Counted from the stretch's first letter, positions 18,739-29,184 are shown. The stretch is 64,000 nt of DNA from an uncultured Erythrobacteraceae bacterium (GCA_946482075.1 CAMLQG010000002.1:1-64000); one strand, 5' to 3'. Translations and numbers: made by a program. Notes: generated by a model from the sequence alone, not told the origin.

Positions 18739-19915
18739 CCGCCTGCTGCTTGCCGCCGGATGGACCCGGCGCGAAGGGCTTGCGCGCCTGGTGAAGGCGC
18801 TGGGGCCGGGGAATATCCGCTGGGTCGGCGGCGCGGTGCGCGACACGCTGCTGGGCCTCGACGTGAAGGACGTGGACGCCGCCACGCCGCTCACCCCGCA
18901 CGAAGTGATCCGCAAGCTCAAGCCCGCGAAAATCCGCACCGCACCCACCGGGATCGATCACGGCACGATCACCGTCCTGCTGGACGACGGCAATGTCGAG
19001 ATCACCACGCTGCGCCATGATGTCTCGACCGATGGCCGCCGCGCGACGATCGAATATGCGCAGGACTGGCGCGACGATGCCGCACGCCGCGATTTCACGA
19101 TCAACGCGCTCTATGCCGATCCCGACACGCTGGAGCTGTTCGACTATTTCGGCGGGCTGGAGGATCTGGCGCGCCGCCGGGTCCGCTTCATCGGCGATGC
19201 GCGCGAACGCATCCGCGAGGATCATCTGCGCATCCTGCGCTATTTCCGCTTCCAGGCGCGCTTCGGCTCGGAACTCGATGCCGAAGCGGAAGAGGCCTGC
19301 GCCGATCTGCGCGAGATGCTGAAGGGCCTCTCGCGCGAGCGGGTGGCGATGGAGCTGTTCAACCTCCTCGTGCTGGCCGATCCCGGCGCCACCGTGGCGC
19401 GCATGGCGCGGCTGGGCATTCTGGCGGTGATCCTGCCCGAGAGCGGGGAAGCGGGCCTGCGCGCGCTGAACATGACGATCGCGGGGGAAGCGAAAGCCGG
19501 TCTCGCGCCCGATCCGATCCGCCGCCTCGCCGCGCTGATCCCGCCGGACGCGGCTGCGGCGCAAGCGGTCGCCGCGCGGCTGCGCCTCTCCAATGCGCAG
19601 CGCAAGCGGCTGGCCTGCGTAGCCCAACGCGAGCCGGCCGATGGCGAGAACCCGCGCGCGCTCGCCTATCGCGAAGGGCTGGACTGCACGCTCGACCGGC
19701 TGGTGATCCAAGGCCTGCCGGTGACCGAACTGGAAAGCTGGAGCGTGCCGAGCTTCCCCCTGAAAGGCGGCGCGATCGTCGCGCGCGGGATCAAGGCGGG
19801 GCCGGAAGTCGCGCGCATCCTGCGCGAAGTGGAGCAGCGCTGGATCGCGGAAGGCTTCCCGGATGCGGCGCGGATCGAAGCGCTGCTGGGTGAGGTGATG
19901 GGGAAATCGGCTTGA
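18725..19915 (+). CDS. cca: CCA tRNA nucleotidyltransferase
   Basis: A 396-residue class II CCA-adding enzyme (or A-adding poly(A) polymerase-like relative) that completes the 3' CCA end of tRNAs. Motif A is WVGGAVRDTLLG with DVKDVDAAT as metal-binding D-x-D, followed by TAPTGIDHGTI, the RRDFTINAL motif and EDHLRILRYFRFQARFG. Two possible starts, 18725 and 18731, are six bases apart. It overlaps the NUDIX gene and is the last gene of that operon. Confidence 0.93.
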   Translation: MAMSDRLLLAAGWTRREGLARLVKALGPGNIRWVGGAVRDTLLGLDVKDVDAATPLTPHEVIRKLKPAKIRTAPTGIDHGTITVLLDDGNVEITTLRHDVSTDGRRATIEYAQDWRDDAARRDFTINALYADPDTLELFDYFGGLEDLARRRVRFIGDARERIREDHLRILRYFRFQARFGSELDAEAEEACADLREMLKGLSRERVAMELFNLLVLADPGATVARMARLGILAVILPESGEAGLRALNMTIAGEAKAGLAPDPIRRLAALIPPDAAAAQAVAARLRLSNAQRKRLACVAQREPADGENPRALAYREGLDCTLDRLVIQGLPVTELESWSVPSFPLKGGAIVARGIKAGPEVARILREVEQRWIAEGFPDAARIEALLGEVMGKSA

Positions 19916-19920
19916 CCATC

Positions 19921-20010
19921 GTCATTGCGAGCGACCGCAGGTCGCGCGGCAATCCAGAGCGGCTATGGGTGGCTCTGGATCGCCACGGACCTCCGGCCCT
20001 CGCGATGACG
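19921..20010. repeat. REP-like inverted repeat, family B
   Basis: It begins GTCATTGCGAGCGACCGCAG and ends in the complementary CCCTCGCGATGACG; the centre has CAATCCAGAGC and GGCTCTGGATCGCC. It lies directly after the cca stop. Confidence 0.8.
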
Positions 20011-20259
20011 ACTGGAAGAGGGACTCGCGCAAATTCATTGCATTGCAACAATTTTCGCCTATATGCGCCTCAGCTTCCGGCGCGATTTAACCCGCGCAGT
20101 CGGCTGCGAGCGTGAAACGCCCTGAGCTCAAACGGCAGGGATGTCCCGCACCGACGCATGGTGAGCACCGCTGTAAAGCTTCCCTTTTTCACGCTTGGGT
20201 CGCCGAATGACCCAACACGCGCCCGGCCTGTGTCCGCGGCGCCCAATGTGAGTATTTGA

Positions 20260-21819
20260 ATGTCCAATTTCGAACAGTTCGGCCTCGCCGAACCTATCCT
20301 GCGCGCGCTTTCCGGCAAGGGCTATGGCGATCCGACGCCGATCCAGCAGAACGCGATCCCCGCGCTGATGGAAGGCCGCGACCTGCTTGGCATCGCGCAG
20401 ACCGGCACCGGCAAGACCGCTGCCTTCTCGCTGCCCTCGCTCCACCGCCTCGCCGCCGATCCGGTCGGCCGCAAGAACGCCGCCTGCCGCATGCTGGTGC
20501 TGTCGCCCACGCGCGAACTCGCCGCCCAGATCGCAGAGAACATGGCGAAATATGCCCGCTATCTCGACCTCTCGGTGCGCTGCGTGTTCGGCGGCGTTCC
20601 CGTTGGCAAGCAGGCCCGCCAGCTGGTGCCCGGCTGCGACGTCCTCGTCGCCACGCCCGGCCGCCTGCTCGACCTGATCGACCAGCGCGCCCTCACTCTG
20701 CGCCATGTCGAGATCTTCGTGCTCGACGAAGCGGACCAGATGATGGATCTCGGCTTCATCAAGCCACTGACCCGCATCGCCGCCATGCTGCCCGAAAAGC
20801 GCCAGAGCCTGTTCTTCTCCGCCACCATGCCCCAGGCGATCGCGGAGCTCGGCAAGCGCTTCATCAAGAATCCGGTGCGCGTGGAGGTGGCCCCGCAGGC
20901 CACCACCGCGGAACGGATCGAACAATTCGCCACCTTCATCAACCAGGCGGAAAAGCAGGCGCTTCTCACCCTGTCCCTGAAGAAAGGCCTGGCGGACAAG
21001 TCGATCGACCGCACGCTGGTCTTCACCCGCACCAAGCATGGCGCGGACCGCGTGGTGCGCCATCTATCCGCCGCCGGCATCGTTTCGGCCGCGATCCACG
21101 GCAACAAGACCCAGGCTCAGCGCACCCGCGCGATCGAAGGCTTCCGTTCCGGCCATGTGCCGGTGCTGGTGGCGACGGACATCGCCGCACGCGGGATCGA
21201 CATCCCGGGCGTGAGCCATGTGTTCAATTTCGAGCTGCCCAACGTGTCGGAACAGTATGTCCACCGCATCGGCCGCACCGCGCGCGCCGGGGCGGAAGGC
21301 GTGGCGATCTCCTATGTCGCGCCGGACGAAGTCGCCTATCTGCGCGGGATCGAGCGGCTGACCGGCGTGAAGCTCAGCCAGGTCAAGCTGCCCGAAGACT
21401 TCCTCGCGCAGGCGGCCCAGCTGCCCAAGGCGGGCCGCGGGCCCGCCGGGGCCGAGCGCGCCGAAAGCGATCCGCGCGAGCGCCAGCGCCGCAATCCGCG
21501 CGGCTCCGCCCCGCCGCGCCGGGACAAGCGCGCGCAGGTCCGCCCGGTCCATGGCGAAGGCAGAGGCAAGGCCCGGAACGAGCAGCGCAACGAGCGTGGC
21601 GGCGAACATCGTCGTGACCAGCGACAGGGCGAACAGCGCCGCGCCGACCACCGCAACGACCATCGCCAGGGTGAGCAACGGCATGGCGAGAACCGCCGCG
21701 CCGACCATCGCCAGAGCGAACGCCGTGGCGGCGATCAGCAACGCCCGTCGGGCAAGCCCCGCTTCGGCCAGGGTGGCCAGGGCGCTCAACGCCGACGCGA
21801 TGCGGCGCCGGTTCGCTGA
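20260..21819 (+). CDS. DEAD-box RNA helicase (RhlE-like) with long polar tail
   Basis: A 519-residue ATP-dependent RNA helicase. All core motifs are in order: Q motif (PTPIQQNAI), I (AQTGTGKT), Ia (PTREL), GG, TPGR, II (DEAD in VLDEADQM), III (SAT), IV, V (ATDIAARGIDI) and VI (HRIGRTARAG). Residues from about 390 to 519 form a low-complexity tail rich in Arg, Gln, Asn, Asp, His and Gly with recurring QGEQRR/RRADHR units, typical of RNA-binding extensions. About 250 bases separate it from the preceding repeat, so a long 5' leader with its own regulation is possible. A large opposite-strand frame under the tail is a composition artefact. Confidence 0.94.
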   Translation: MSNFEQFGLAEPILRALSGKGYGDPTPIQQNAIPALMEGRDLLGIAQTGTGKTAAFSLPSLHRLAADPVGRKNAACRMLVLSPTRELAAQIAENMAKYARYLDLSVRCVFGGVPVGKQARQLVPGCDVLVATPGRLLDLIDQRALTLRHVEIFVLDEADQMMDLGFIKPLTRIAAMLPEKRQSLFFSATMPQAIAELGKRFIKNPVRVEVAPQATTAERIEQFATFINQAEKQALLTLSLKKGLADKSIDRTLVFTRTKHGADRVVRHLSAAGIVSAAIHGNKTQAQRTRAIEGFRSGHVPVLVATDIAARGIDIPGVSHVFNFELPNVSEQYVHRIGRTARAGAEGVAISYVAPDEVAYLRGIERLTGVKLSQVKLPEDFLAQAAQLPKAGRGPAGAERAESDPRERQRRNPRGSAPPRRDKRAQVRPVHGEGRGKARNEQRNERGGEHRRDQRQGEQRRADHRNDHRQGEQRHGENRRADHRQSERRGGDQQRPSGKPRFGQGGQGAQRRRDAAPVR

Positions 21820-21841
21820 CGAGATAGGCTAAGGCTAAACT

Positions 21842-21930
21842 CCGTTCGTGCTGAGCTTGTCGAAGCACCGTTTTTTGTTTCAACAGCGGCAACAAGAAGG
21901 ACGGTCCTTCGACAAGCTCAGGACGAACGG
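21842..21930. repeat. REP-like inverted repeat, family A
   Basis: 30-base arms at 21842-21871 and 21901-21930 complement each other with two mismatches; the core is CTGAGCTTGTCGAAG. It lies between the convergent helicase and esterase genes and includes a T-run after the left arm, so it may also terminate helicase transcription. Confidence 0.82.
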
Positions 21931-21941
21931 GCTAGTTTGAC

Positions 21942-22643
21942 TTATTTCACCGCCGGCAGCGCCGCCATCACCGGCGCGCTGGTCGCGGCGACGAGTTCCT
22001 CGATCCCGCGCGCAGTCGGGTGGAGATGATCCTCCTGGATCAGTTCCGGCTTGTCGTAGATGGGTTCCAGGAAGAACGGCACCAGCTTCGCGCCATATTC
22101 CTCCGCCAGTGCAGGATAGACTGCATCGTAGGCCGCGACGAATTCCTGGCCCATGTTGGGCGGTGCGCGCATGCCCATCAGGATGACGGGAATACCGCGC
22201 TTCTTGAGTTCCGCCAGGATCGCCGAAAGGTTGGCTTTCGTCTGCCCGGGCGACAGGCCGCGCAGCAGGTCGTTGGCGCCCAGTTCCACGATCGCGAGTT
22301 CCGGCGGCAGCTTCTGGCTGTCCAGGGTGAAGGCCAGCCGCTGCAGCCCGGCGGCGGTCGTATCGCCGGAAACGCCGGCATTCGTCACCCGCGCATTGAT
22401 GCCCTTGATCCTCAGCGCCGCTTCCAGCCGGGCGGGATAGCTCTCATCCTTGGCGACATTGTAACCCGCGAACAGGCTGTTACCGAAGGCCAGTATGCGC
22501 CGCTCCGGCCCCATGACGGGGAGGACATCGGCCCTTGCGGCCTTATCCTTGTCGGTCGGCGGGGGCGGCGCCTCGCTGCCGCATGCGGCGAGGGAAAGCG
22601 CCAAAGCGCAGCCGCCCAGAACCGAAATCCATTTCCCACGCAT
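21942..22643 (-). CDS. tesA: GDSL/SGNH arylesterase (TesA-like), lipoprotein
   Basis: A 233-residue SGNH hydrolase. A lipoprotein signal (SLAACGS, Cys21) is followed by a proline/charged linker. Block I is AFGNSLFAGY (Asp of GDSL replaced by Asn, the Ser nucleophile kept), block II Gly in NAGVSGDTTAAG, block III ELGANDLLRG and block V DHLHPTARG. Family enzymes hydrolyse acyl-CoA, aryl esters and lysophospholipids. It is divergent from an ABC ATPase/permease pair, the same arrangement as tesA-ybbA-ybbP in E. coli. Confidence 0.92.
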   Translation of the reverse strand: MRGKWISVLGGCALALSLAACGSEAPPPPTDKDKAARADVLPVMGPERRILAFGNSLFAGYNVAKDESYPARLEAALRIKGINARVTNAGVSGDTTAAGLQRLAFTLDSQKLPPELAIVELGANDLLRGLSPGQTKANLSAILAELKKRGIPVILMGMRAPPNMGQEFVAAYDAVYPALAEEYGAKLVPFFLEPIYDKPELIQEDHLHPTARGIEELVAATSAPVMAALPAVK

Positions 22644-22691
22644 TCGCCAAGCTCCTTGCCCGTCACCCCCTAGCTATGCCATCCCCGGCGA

Positions 22692-23381
22692 GTGACAAGT
22701 GCCCCTGCTATCCAAGCCCACAATCTGACGCTCACTCTCGGCCGCGGCGATGGCGCGGTGGAGATCCTGCGCGGGATCGACCTGATCGTGCGGAGCGGCG
22801 AGACGATCGCGCTCCTCGGCCCCTCGGGATCGGGCAAGAGCTCGCTGATGTCGGTGCTGTCCGGCCTCGAACGGGCGAGCGGCGGAACGCTCAGCGTGGC
22901 CGGGCAGGACTTCGCCGCAATGGATGAAGATGCGCTGGCGATGGCGCGGCGCGGGCGGATCGGCATCGTACTCCAGGCCTTCCACCTGCTGCCGACCATG
23001 ACCGCGCTGGAGAATGTCGCGACCCCGCTGGAACTGGACGGCCAGCCCGATGCCCGCGCCCGAGCCGAGGCGGAGCTCGCATCGGTCGGCCTCGGCCATC
23101 GGCTCGGCCATTATCCGGCCCAGCTTTCGGGGGGCGAACAGCAGCGCGTGGCGATAGCCCGCGCCATCGCGCCCCGCCCGCCGCTGATCTTCGCGGACGA
23201 GCCGACCGGCAATCTCGACGTCGCGACCGGGGGCGGGATCATGGATCTGCTCTTTGCCCGGCAGGCGGAGATCGGAGCGACGCTGGTGGTCATCACGCAT
23301 GACCCCGCCCTGGCGGCCCGCTGCGCCCGGGTCGTCACGCTGGCGGATGGCCGCATAGCCTCCGACACTCGGGGCGAATGA
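22692..23381 (+). CDS. ybbA: ABC transporter ATP-binding protein (YbbA/LolD-like)
   Basis: A 229-residue ATPase of the MacB/LolD class with Walker [10 protein letters not shown], signature [14 protein letters not shown] and Walker [13 protein letters not shown]. It starts with GTG at 22692. Its stop overlaps the start of the permease by four bases (ATGA at 23378-23381). The pair probably extracts or moves lipophilic molecules at the inner membrane, with the neighbouring lipoprotein esterase possibly acting on the same substrate. Confidence 0.92.
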   Translation: MTSAPAIQAHNLTLTLGRGDGAVEILRGIDLIVRSGETIALLGPSGSGKSSLMSVLSGLERASGGTLSVAGQDFAAMDEDALAMARRGRIGIVLQAFHLLPTMTALENVATPLELDGQPDARARAEAELASVGLGHRLGHYPAQLSGGEQQRVAIARAIAPRPPLIFADEPTGNLDVATGGGIMDLLFARQAEIGATLVVITHDPALAARCARVVTLADGRIASDTRGE

Positions 23382-25903
23382 ACAGCCCCGCCCTGCCCTT
23401 CCGCAGCGCATGGCGGATCGCGATGCGCGATTTCGGCCTGTCCTTCAAAGGGCTCCGGCTGCTGCTGGTGTGCCTGTTCCTGGGCGTCGGCGCGCTGTCC
23501 GCGATCGGATCGCTGACCGCCAGCATCGAGCGCGAACTCGCCACGCGCGGCCGATCCATCCTCGGCGGGGATATCGAAGTGACGGTCTGGCAGCGGAGCC
23601 TGCGGCCGGAAGAACGCGCGGCACTGGAAGCGCAAGGCCGCGTGTCAAGCGGCACGCGGATGCAGGCGATGGCTCGCACGGCCGATGCCGCCGTCCCGAT
23701 CGAGCTGAAGGCGGTGGACGCCGCCTGGCCGCTGGTCGGCCGCCTGACGCTCAGGGATGGGCGCAAGACCGGCGCGCCGCCGGCTGGCTCCGCCTGGCTG
23801 TCCCAGGGCGCGGCGGACCGGCTAGGGATCGCACCGGGCGGCACTCTCACCATCGGCAGCAGCAACCTGCGCGTGGGCGGCATCATCGATGACGAGCCCG
23901 ACCGGCTCGGCGAAGGCTTCGCGCTCGGCCCCACGATTATCGTCGCGGAAAGCTTTCCGCAGGAAGCCGGGCTGATCGGCCCCGGCGCCATGTATCGCAG
24001 CAAATATCGCGTGGCGTTCGGCAATGCGCGTGATCCCGGCCCGGTCGGCGATGCGCTGAAACAGGCCTTCCCTTCGGCCGGCTTCGAATTGCGCGATCGC
24101 AACCGCGCCGCACCGGGCGCGGAACGCTTCGTCACGCGGATGAGCGAATTCCTCGTGCTGGTCGGCCTCGCCGCGCTGGTCATCGCGGGGATCGGCATCG
24201 GCGGCGGGGTCAATTCCTACCTCGAAGCCCGACGCGGGACGATCGCCACGCTCAAGATCCTGGGTGCGACCAGCCGCGACATCTTGCGGATCTACGCATT
24301 GCAGATCGGGACAGCCGCGCTGGCGGGCAGCTTCGCAGGGCTTGCGGCCGGCGTGCTGGTCACGCCCATCCTCGGCGTGGCGCTGCGCGATCTCCTGCCG
24401 GTCGATACCGAATTGAGCGTCGCTCCGCCCGCGCTCGCGATCGCGCTGGCCTACGGCATGCTGGTGACGCTGGTCTTCGCCGCTACGCCGCTGCTGCGCG
24501 CGCGGCTGTTCCCGGCGATGGCGCTGATGCGCGCACGAATCGCACCCCTCGGCGGCGCGTGGCGAGCGACGGCACTGCCGATCGGGCTCGGCCTCGCCGC
24601 CATCGTCGCGCTCGCCGTCGGAACTGCCGGCCGACCCTTGCTAAGCGGGGGCTTTCTCGCGGGCGCGGCGGCGACATTGCTGCTGCTGGCGCTGCTCGGC
24701 CTCACGATCCGCAGCGCTTCGCGCCGCCTGCCCCATCCGCCCGGCATGATCCTGCGCCAGGCGCTGGCCAATCTCCATCGTCCGGGCGCGCAGACCGTAG
24801 CTCTCGTTTCCGCGCTGGGCTTCGGCCTCACGGCTTTCGTCGCGCTCGCGGGAATCGAGACGAGCATCTCCGGAAATATCGCCAAGCGCGTGCCCGAACG
24901 CGCGCCCGATTATTTCGTGCTCGACGTCCCGCGCGACCGGGCGAGGAGCTTCGCCACTTCCGTTACGGCCGAGAGCCCCGCCGCGACGATCCGCACCGTG
25001 CCGATGCTGCGCGGCGCCATCCTGGCCTACGGCCCGCGCGATACGATGACGCGCGTCTCGGATCTGAAGGATATTCCCGAAAGCGCCTGGCCGCTGAGAG
25101 GCGAACGCGGCCTGACCTATTCCGACGAGCTTCCCGAAGGCAATTCGCTGACCGAAGGCCAGTGGTGGCCCAAGGACTACAAGGGCGCGCCACTCGTCTC
25201 GGTGGACGAGGAGCTGGCCCGCGCGATCGGCCTGAAGATCGGCGATTACCTGACCGTCGGCATCCTGGGCGTGGAACGGGAAGCGCGGATCGCGTCCTTC
25301 CGCAGGATCGACTGGGACAGCATGGGCTTCAACTTCGTGCTGGTCTTCTCGCCCAATGCGCTGGAAGACGCGCCGCACAATCTGGCCGCGACGGTAGACT
25401 TGCCGCAAGGCTCGCCCACCGGGCCGCTCCTGCGCAAGCTCGCGCGGGATTTTCCGTCGATCTCGGTCATCGAAGTGGGCGGCGTGCTGCAGGACGCCCG
25501 TGCGATCCTCGATCAGGTCGGCACGGCCGTCCTCGCTTCGGCCTCGGTCGCGGTGCTGGCAGGACTCGCCGTGCTGCTGGGCGCAATCGCCGCTTCCCGC
25601 GCGGCGCGGACCTACGACATGGTGATCTTGCGCGTGCTGGGAGCGAGCAGGCGGCAGTTGCTGCTGATGCAACTGGCCGAATACGGCCTGCTTGCCGGAC
25701 TGCTGGCAATCGTCGCTCTGGCGCTGGGCAGCGCGATCGCCTGGGCCGTGGTGACACGACTGTTCGAATTCGACTGGCTGCCCGACTGGGCAAACGTCCT
25801 CGGTGTGCTTGTCGCCGGTATCGCAATCCTGCTCGCCTTCGCGCTGGTCGGCTCGATCCCGCTCTTGCGGGCGCGGCCGGCGCAGACGCTAAGGGAGCTG
25901 TAG
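23378..25903 (+). CDS. ybbP: FtsX-family ABC permease (YbbP-like)
   Basis: An 841-residue permease with an N-terminal helix ([19 protein letters not shown]), a long periplasmic region, a first set of helices at about 265-440 and a second periplasmic region. A further helix set at the C-terminus includes [20 protein letters not shown] and ends in the basic [11 protein letters not shown]. Two FtsX units in one chain match YbbP rather than MacB. It is translationally coupled to the ATPase gene. Substrate unknown; lipid-linked compounds are plausible from context. Confidence 0.92.
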   Translation: MNSPALPFRSAWRIAMRDFGLSFKGLRLLLVCLFLGVGALSAIGSLTASIERELATRGRSILGGDIEVTVWQRSLRPEERAALEAQGRVSSGTRMQAMARTADAAVPIELKAVDAAWPLVGRLTLRDGRKTGAPPAGSAWLSQGAADRLGIAPGGTLTIGSSNLRVGGIIDDEPDRLGEGFALGPTIIVAESFPQEAGLIGPGAMYRSKYRVAFGNARDPGPVGDALKQAFPSAGFELRDRNRAAPGAERFVTRMSEFLVLVGLAALVIAGIGIGGGVNSYLEARRGTIATLKILGATSRDILRIYALQIGTAALAGSFAGLAAGVLVTPILGVALRDLLPVDTELSVAPPALAIALAYGMLVTLVFAATPLLRARLFPAMALMRARIAPLGGAWRATALPIGLGLAAIVALAVGTAGRPLLSGGFLAGAAATLLLLALLGLTIRSASRRLPHPPGMILRQALANLHRPGAQTVALVSALGFGLTAFVALAGIETSISGNIAKRVPERAPDYFVLDVPRDRARSFATSVTAESPAATIRTVPMLRGAILAYGPRDTMTRVSDLKDIPESAWPLRGERGLTYSDELPEGNSLTEGQWWPKDYKGAPLVSVDEELARAIGLKIGDYLTVGILGVEREARIASFRRIDWDSMGFNFVLVFSPNALEDAPHNLAATVDLPQGSPTGPLLRKLARDFPSISVIEVGGVLQDARAILDQVGTAVLASASVAVLAGLAVLLGAIAASRAARTYDMVILRVLGASRRQLLLMQLAEYGLLAGLLAIVALALGSAIAWAVVTRLFEFDWLPDWANVLGVLVAGIAILLAFALVGSIPLLRARPAQTLREL

Positions 25904-25905
25904 CC

Positions 25906-26358
25906 TTACGCGAAAACTTCGGCGCTCGCCGGATCCTTCGGATCCGGACCGAAGCGGTTCGGTCCCGCCGTACCGGGCAGCAGCATCAGCACCAGGAAAG
26001 CGATCGAGGCAATGAAGCCCACGAACGGGATCAGTTGCAGAGCGAACAGACCGAGATACCACCAGCCCGACATGTCGCGATCATGCAACCGCCGGATGGT
26101 GACCGCGATGCTTGGAATGAAGATCGCGAGAGCCCACAAGCCCATCAGGCCGACACCGAGCCAGAAGATCGGACCGAAAGCGACTTGCGGATTTTCCGGG
26201 TTGGCAAAGTTTCCGAGCGAGAAGCCGCCGACCAGCATCAAGCTCATGAGCACCGCCGCAATGATGATATTGAGCAGCGCGAACATCCAATATTCCATGC
26301 GCCGCGACCGCCCGGAAAATTCGGCGTATCGCTTCAATGGCAATAGCATCCATTCCAT
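25906..26358 (-). CDS. DUF805 membrane protein
   Basis: A 150-residue integral membrane protein of the DUF805 family (E. coli YhaH/YhaI-like). It shows the family hallmarks RYAEFSGRSRRMEYW near the N-terminus, about four hydrophobic segments, RRLHDRDMSGWWYLG in a loop and LMLLPGTAGPNRFGPDP at the end. The start at 26358 is preceded by GGGGGAACG. The gene is convergent with ybbP with only two bases between stops. Its function is unknown. Confidence 0.9.
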   Translation of the reverse strand: MEWMLLPLKRYAEFSGRSRRMEYWMFALLNIIIAAVLMSLMLVGGFSLGNFANPENPQVAFGPIFWLGVGLMGLWALAIFIPSIAVTIRRLHDRDMSGWWYLGLFALQLIPFVGFIASIAFLVLMLLPGTAGPNRFGPDPKDPASAEVFA

Positions 26359-26432
26359 CGTCGTTCCCCCAAAACATCGGCTGATTTTGTGCCGAACGAG
26401 CAGGGCAACACAGTTTCGCATATCCCGCAACG

Positions 26433-26467
26433 AAAAAGGGAACCCGCCTGGATTCCCTTTTCTTTTT
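26433..26467 (-). terminator. Intrinsic terminator of the TonB receptor gene
   Basis: On the minus strand AAAAGGGAA, a 10-base loop, TTCCCTTTT and a further T form a stem 20-50 bases after the receptor stop at 26485. This is a classical intrinsic terminator. Confidence 0.75.
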
Positions 26468-26484
26468 CACGATTTATTCGCAGC

Positions 26485-29184
26485 TTACCATTTATATCGA
26501 GCCGTAACGCCATAGGTGCGCGGCACATTGGGCGTATGGCCCGAAATCGCTCTGGGCTGGGCCACGGAGTCGAAGATGCGGCCGCGATAGCGGTCGTTCA
26601 GCAGGTTGCGGCCCCATACCGAGACTTCCAGCCCCATATCCATCGCATAGGTGAGCGAAGCCTCGAGTTCGTCCACCTGGCGCTTGAAAGGCCGCGCGGC
26701 GTCGAAGGCCGGGCCGTAGTCCACCGCCTGACCGGCTGCGTTGCGGGTAATGAAGCCCGGCAGCCCTTCCACCGTCCAGGACTTGGACTCATAGTGATAG
26801 GAACTGCGCAGGATCAGGTGATCGCCATTGCCGATCTCCTGGTCCCACTGGCCCGAAACCGTGCTGGAGAAGCGCGGAATCTCGGTCGGCCGGCGGCCGC
26901 TCTGATCGCCCAGCGCCGAGGCCGGGAAGCTGTTGTATTTCGGATCGAGCCAGGTTGCGGAGAGGCCCAGCGTCAGCTGCTTGATTGGGCGGACAAGCCC
27001 TTCGAACTCGATGCCGTAGGTCGATTGCTTGCCCGCATTGGCCAGCGCGAAGCCGGTGCCGGTGAAGACGTTGGACTGGAAGTCCTTGATGACCTGGTGG
27101 AACACCGCGAGGCTGGCCGAGGCATTGCCCCAGCTGCCTTTGGCGCCGAATTCGATCACTCGCGATTCCTCCGGCCCGGCGAAACGGCTGCCGAAACGCA
27201 GATTGGGCAGGCTCAACCCATTCGATGCGATATCGCCCGCGAGCGAGGCCGGCGGACGGCTGTCGCGCGAAAGGTTGATCGAGCTCGCCTTGAAGCCTGT
27301 CGCATAGCTCGCATAGAAATTGACGTGCTGATTGAGATCATAGGCCAGGCGGATCGTGTAGGCGAAGTCGTTATCGCTCGTCTTTCCGTCCTCGACCGCG
27401 TTGGGCACGTTGAGGAACGGGGGGAAGAGCTGCAACGAGCGCAGGCCGCCCAGCGGGTTTGCCAGCGGATTGTTGGCGTTGGCCGCCGCGAAAGCGACGA
27501 TCTGGTTGTAAGTCGCCGCCGTCGCCGGATTGGTCGCGAAGGCGGTGACAGCCGCCGCATCGTTCGGATTGACGCCCGCGTTCTTCAGGCCGCCGCCCAG
27601 CAACAGCGCCTGACGGAAAGGCGCATATTGCGGCGCGTCGAGATTGACCGAGGAGAAGACTTCGCTCGACGCCAGATTGGTGGCGTAGCGCTTGCGGTCC
27701 ATCGTGTAATTGCCGCCCAGCGTCAGCGTGAGGCGATCCACGATCTCGAAATCGATCTGGCCGAAGACGGAGAACGCCTCGCTCTTGAGGCGGAACCGCT
27801 CGTCCATGCCCGTGCCGTTGCCGAAGAACTTGCCGAGATATTTCGTCGGATCGCCTTCCAGCGCGCCGAACGTGCCTTCGAGCAGGCCGACATTCAGCGC
27901 GTTGCCGGAAGACCCGCGGATCGAGAGATCGGCATAGGAACGGAAATCGGGACCGAAGCTGATATCGCTCTTCTGGTCGAACTTCTCATTGATGTAGAAC
28001 GCGCCGAGCAAGGCGCTGATCTTGTCCAGGATGCTCGCCGAGACGCGGACTTCCTGGGTGAACGTCTGGAAGTTCTGACGCGCGAAGTTGCGGTCCAGCA
28101 GACGCGCGGTGGTGAAGTCCGAATCCTGGTTGGTCAGGGACTTCATCTCGCGATAGGAAGTGATCGAGGTCACGTTGAGCGGCCCGACCGAGTAATCGAT
28201 CTGGCCGGAGAAGCCGTAATTCTCGACCTTGTTGGTCGAGGGGAAATTGCTGTAGACCGGGCCCGTATAGGGATGCGCCGGATCGCTGACCTTCCCGCCC
28301 AGGAGCAGGATAGCACCGGTCGCGGCCGAGCTCTGCAGGTTGAAGATGCCGCAGCAGACCTCGTCGATCTTGTCGTAGTCGCCGATCAGGCGGATCTTGA
28401 GTTCGTCGGTCGGCTTGAACAGCACCTGCCCGCGCATGAACCAGCGGTCGCGCTCATTGGTGCGTCCGCCCCAGCCCGCATCGCGGATATAACCATCACG
28501 CTTGTTGACGCCGCCTGCAAGGCTCACCGCCACCTTGTCCGAGATGGGGCCGGTGACGTAGCCCTTGAGCACGCGCGCGTCCAAATTGCCGTAGGTCGCT
28601 TCGAGCGAGCCATGGAAATCGAACTGCGGCTCACGCGTGACGAAGGAGATCACGCCAGCCGACGCATTCTTGCCGAACAGCGTCGATTGCGGCCCGCGCA
28701 GCACTTCGACCCGCTGGATATCGGGGAAATCGCTGATCTGGGACGCCGTGCGCGACCGGTAGACGCCATCGACGAAGACGCCGACCGACGGCTCGATGCC
28801 GACATTGTTCGCACCGTTGCCGAAGCCGCGGATGAAGAAATTGACGTTGGCGGCGCTCTGCTGCTGCACCACGCGCAGCGAAGGCACCACCGTGGTCAGG
28901 TCGGAAATGTCGCGCAGATGCGCACGCTCGATCGTCTCGGCCGTCGTGACGGAGACCGCCACGGGCACATCCTGCAACGTGCGTTCGCGCTTCGTCGCTG
29001 TGACGACGATCTCATTGCCGAAGGTGGAAGGCTCATAGCTGTCCTCAGGCGCCGGAGTCGCCATTTCCGGTTCGCCTGCGTCCTGCGCGAAAGCGCTGGA
29101 GAGCGGGACGATCGAAAGGGAGGCAACCCCGCAGAACAGGGCGTTGGAATATGTGCGACCGGAGCGGGACATGCGAATTGCCAT
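26485..29184 (-). CDS. TonB-dependent receptor
   Basis: An outer-membrane TonB-dependent transporter of about 899 residues. A signal peptide ending in SSAFA is followed by IVVTATKRERTLQDVP (plug start, TonB-box region), the plug segment VEVLRGPQSTLFGKNASAGV, and a long beta-barrel ending in an aromatic-terminated strand (YGVTARYKW). Family members of this size in sphingomonads import siderophores, glycans or aromatic or terpenoid compounds; the ligand cannot be read. The start at 29184 has a GGGAGGA site upstream; ATGs at 29193 and 29223 are alternatives. It is monocistronic and divergent from typA. Confidence 0.93.
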   Translation of the reverse strand: MAIRMSRSGRTYSNALFCGVASLSIVPLSSAFAQDAGEPEMATPAPEDSYEPSTFGNEIVVTATKRERTLQDVPVAVSVTTAETIERAHLRDISDLTTVVPSLRVVQQQSAANVNFFIRGFGNGANNVGIEPSVGVFVDGVYRSRTASQISDFPDIQRVEVLRGPQSTLFGKNASAGVISFVTREPQFDFHGSLEATYGNLDARVLKGYVTGPISDKVAVSLAGGVNKRDGYIRDAGWGGRTNERDRWFMRGQVLFKPTDELKIRLIGDYDKIDEVCCGIFNLQSSAATGAILLLGGKVSDPAHPYTGPVYSNFPSTNKVENYGFSGQIDYSVGPLNVTSITSYREMKSLTNQDSDFTTARLLDRNFARQNFQTFTQEVRVSASILDKISALLGAFYINEKFDQKSDISFGPDFRSYADLSIRGSSGNALNVGLLEGTFGALEGDPTKYLGKFFGNGTGMDERFRLKSEAFSVFGQIDFEIVDRLTLTLGGNYTMDRKRYATNLASSEVFSSVNLDAPQYAPFRQALLLGGGLKNAGVNPNDAAAVTAFATNPATAATYNQIVAFAAANANNPLANPLGGLRSLQLFPPFLNVPNAVEDGKTSDNDFAYTIRLAYDLNQHVNFYASYATGFKASSINLSRDSRPPASLAGDIASNGLSLPNLRFGSRFAGPEESRVIEFGAKGSWGNASASLAVFHQVIKDFQSNVFTGTGFALANAGKQSTYGIEFEGLVRPIKQLTLGLSATWLDPKYNSFPASALGDQSGRRPTEIPRFSSTVSGQWDQEIGNGDHLILRSSYHYESKSWTVEGLPGFITRNAAGQAVDYGPAFDAARPFKRQVDELEASLTYAMDMGLEVSVWGRNLLNDRYRGRIFDSVAQPRAISGHTPNVPRTYGVTARYKW

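Noticed and set aside
21064..21789. A 241-codon minus-strand frame with a hydrophobic, membrane-like translation opposite the RNA helicase tail.
   Set aside because: It is the antisense reading of the Arg/Gln/His-rich tail; GC-rich codons read backwards give Ala/Leu/Val. No ribosome site or family match.
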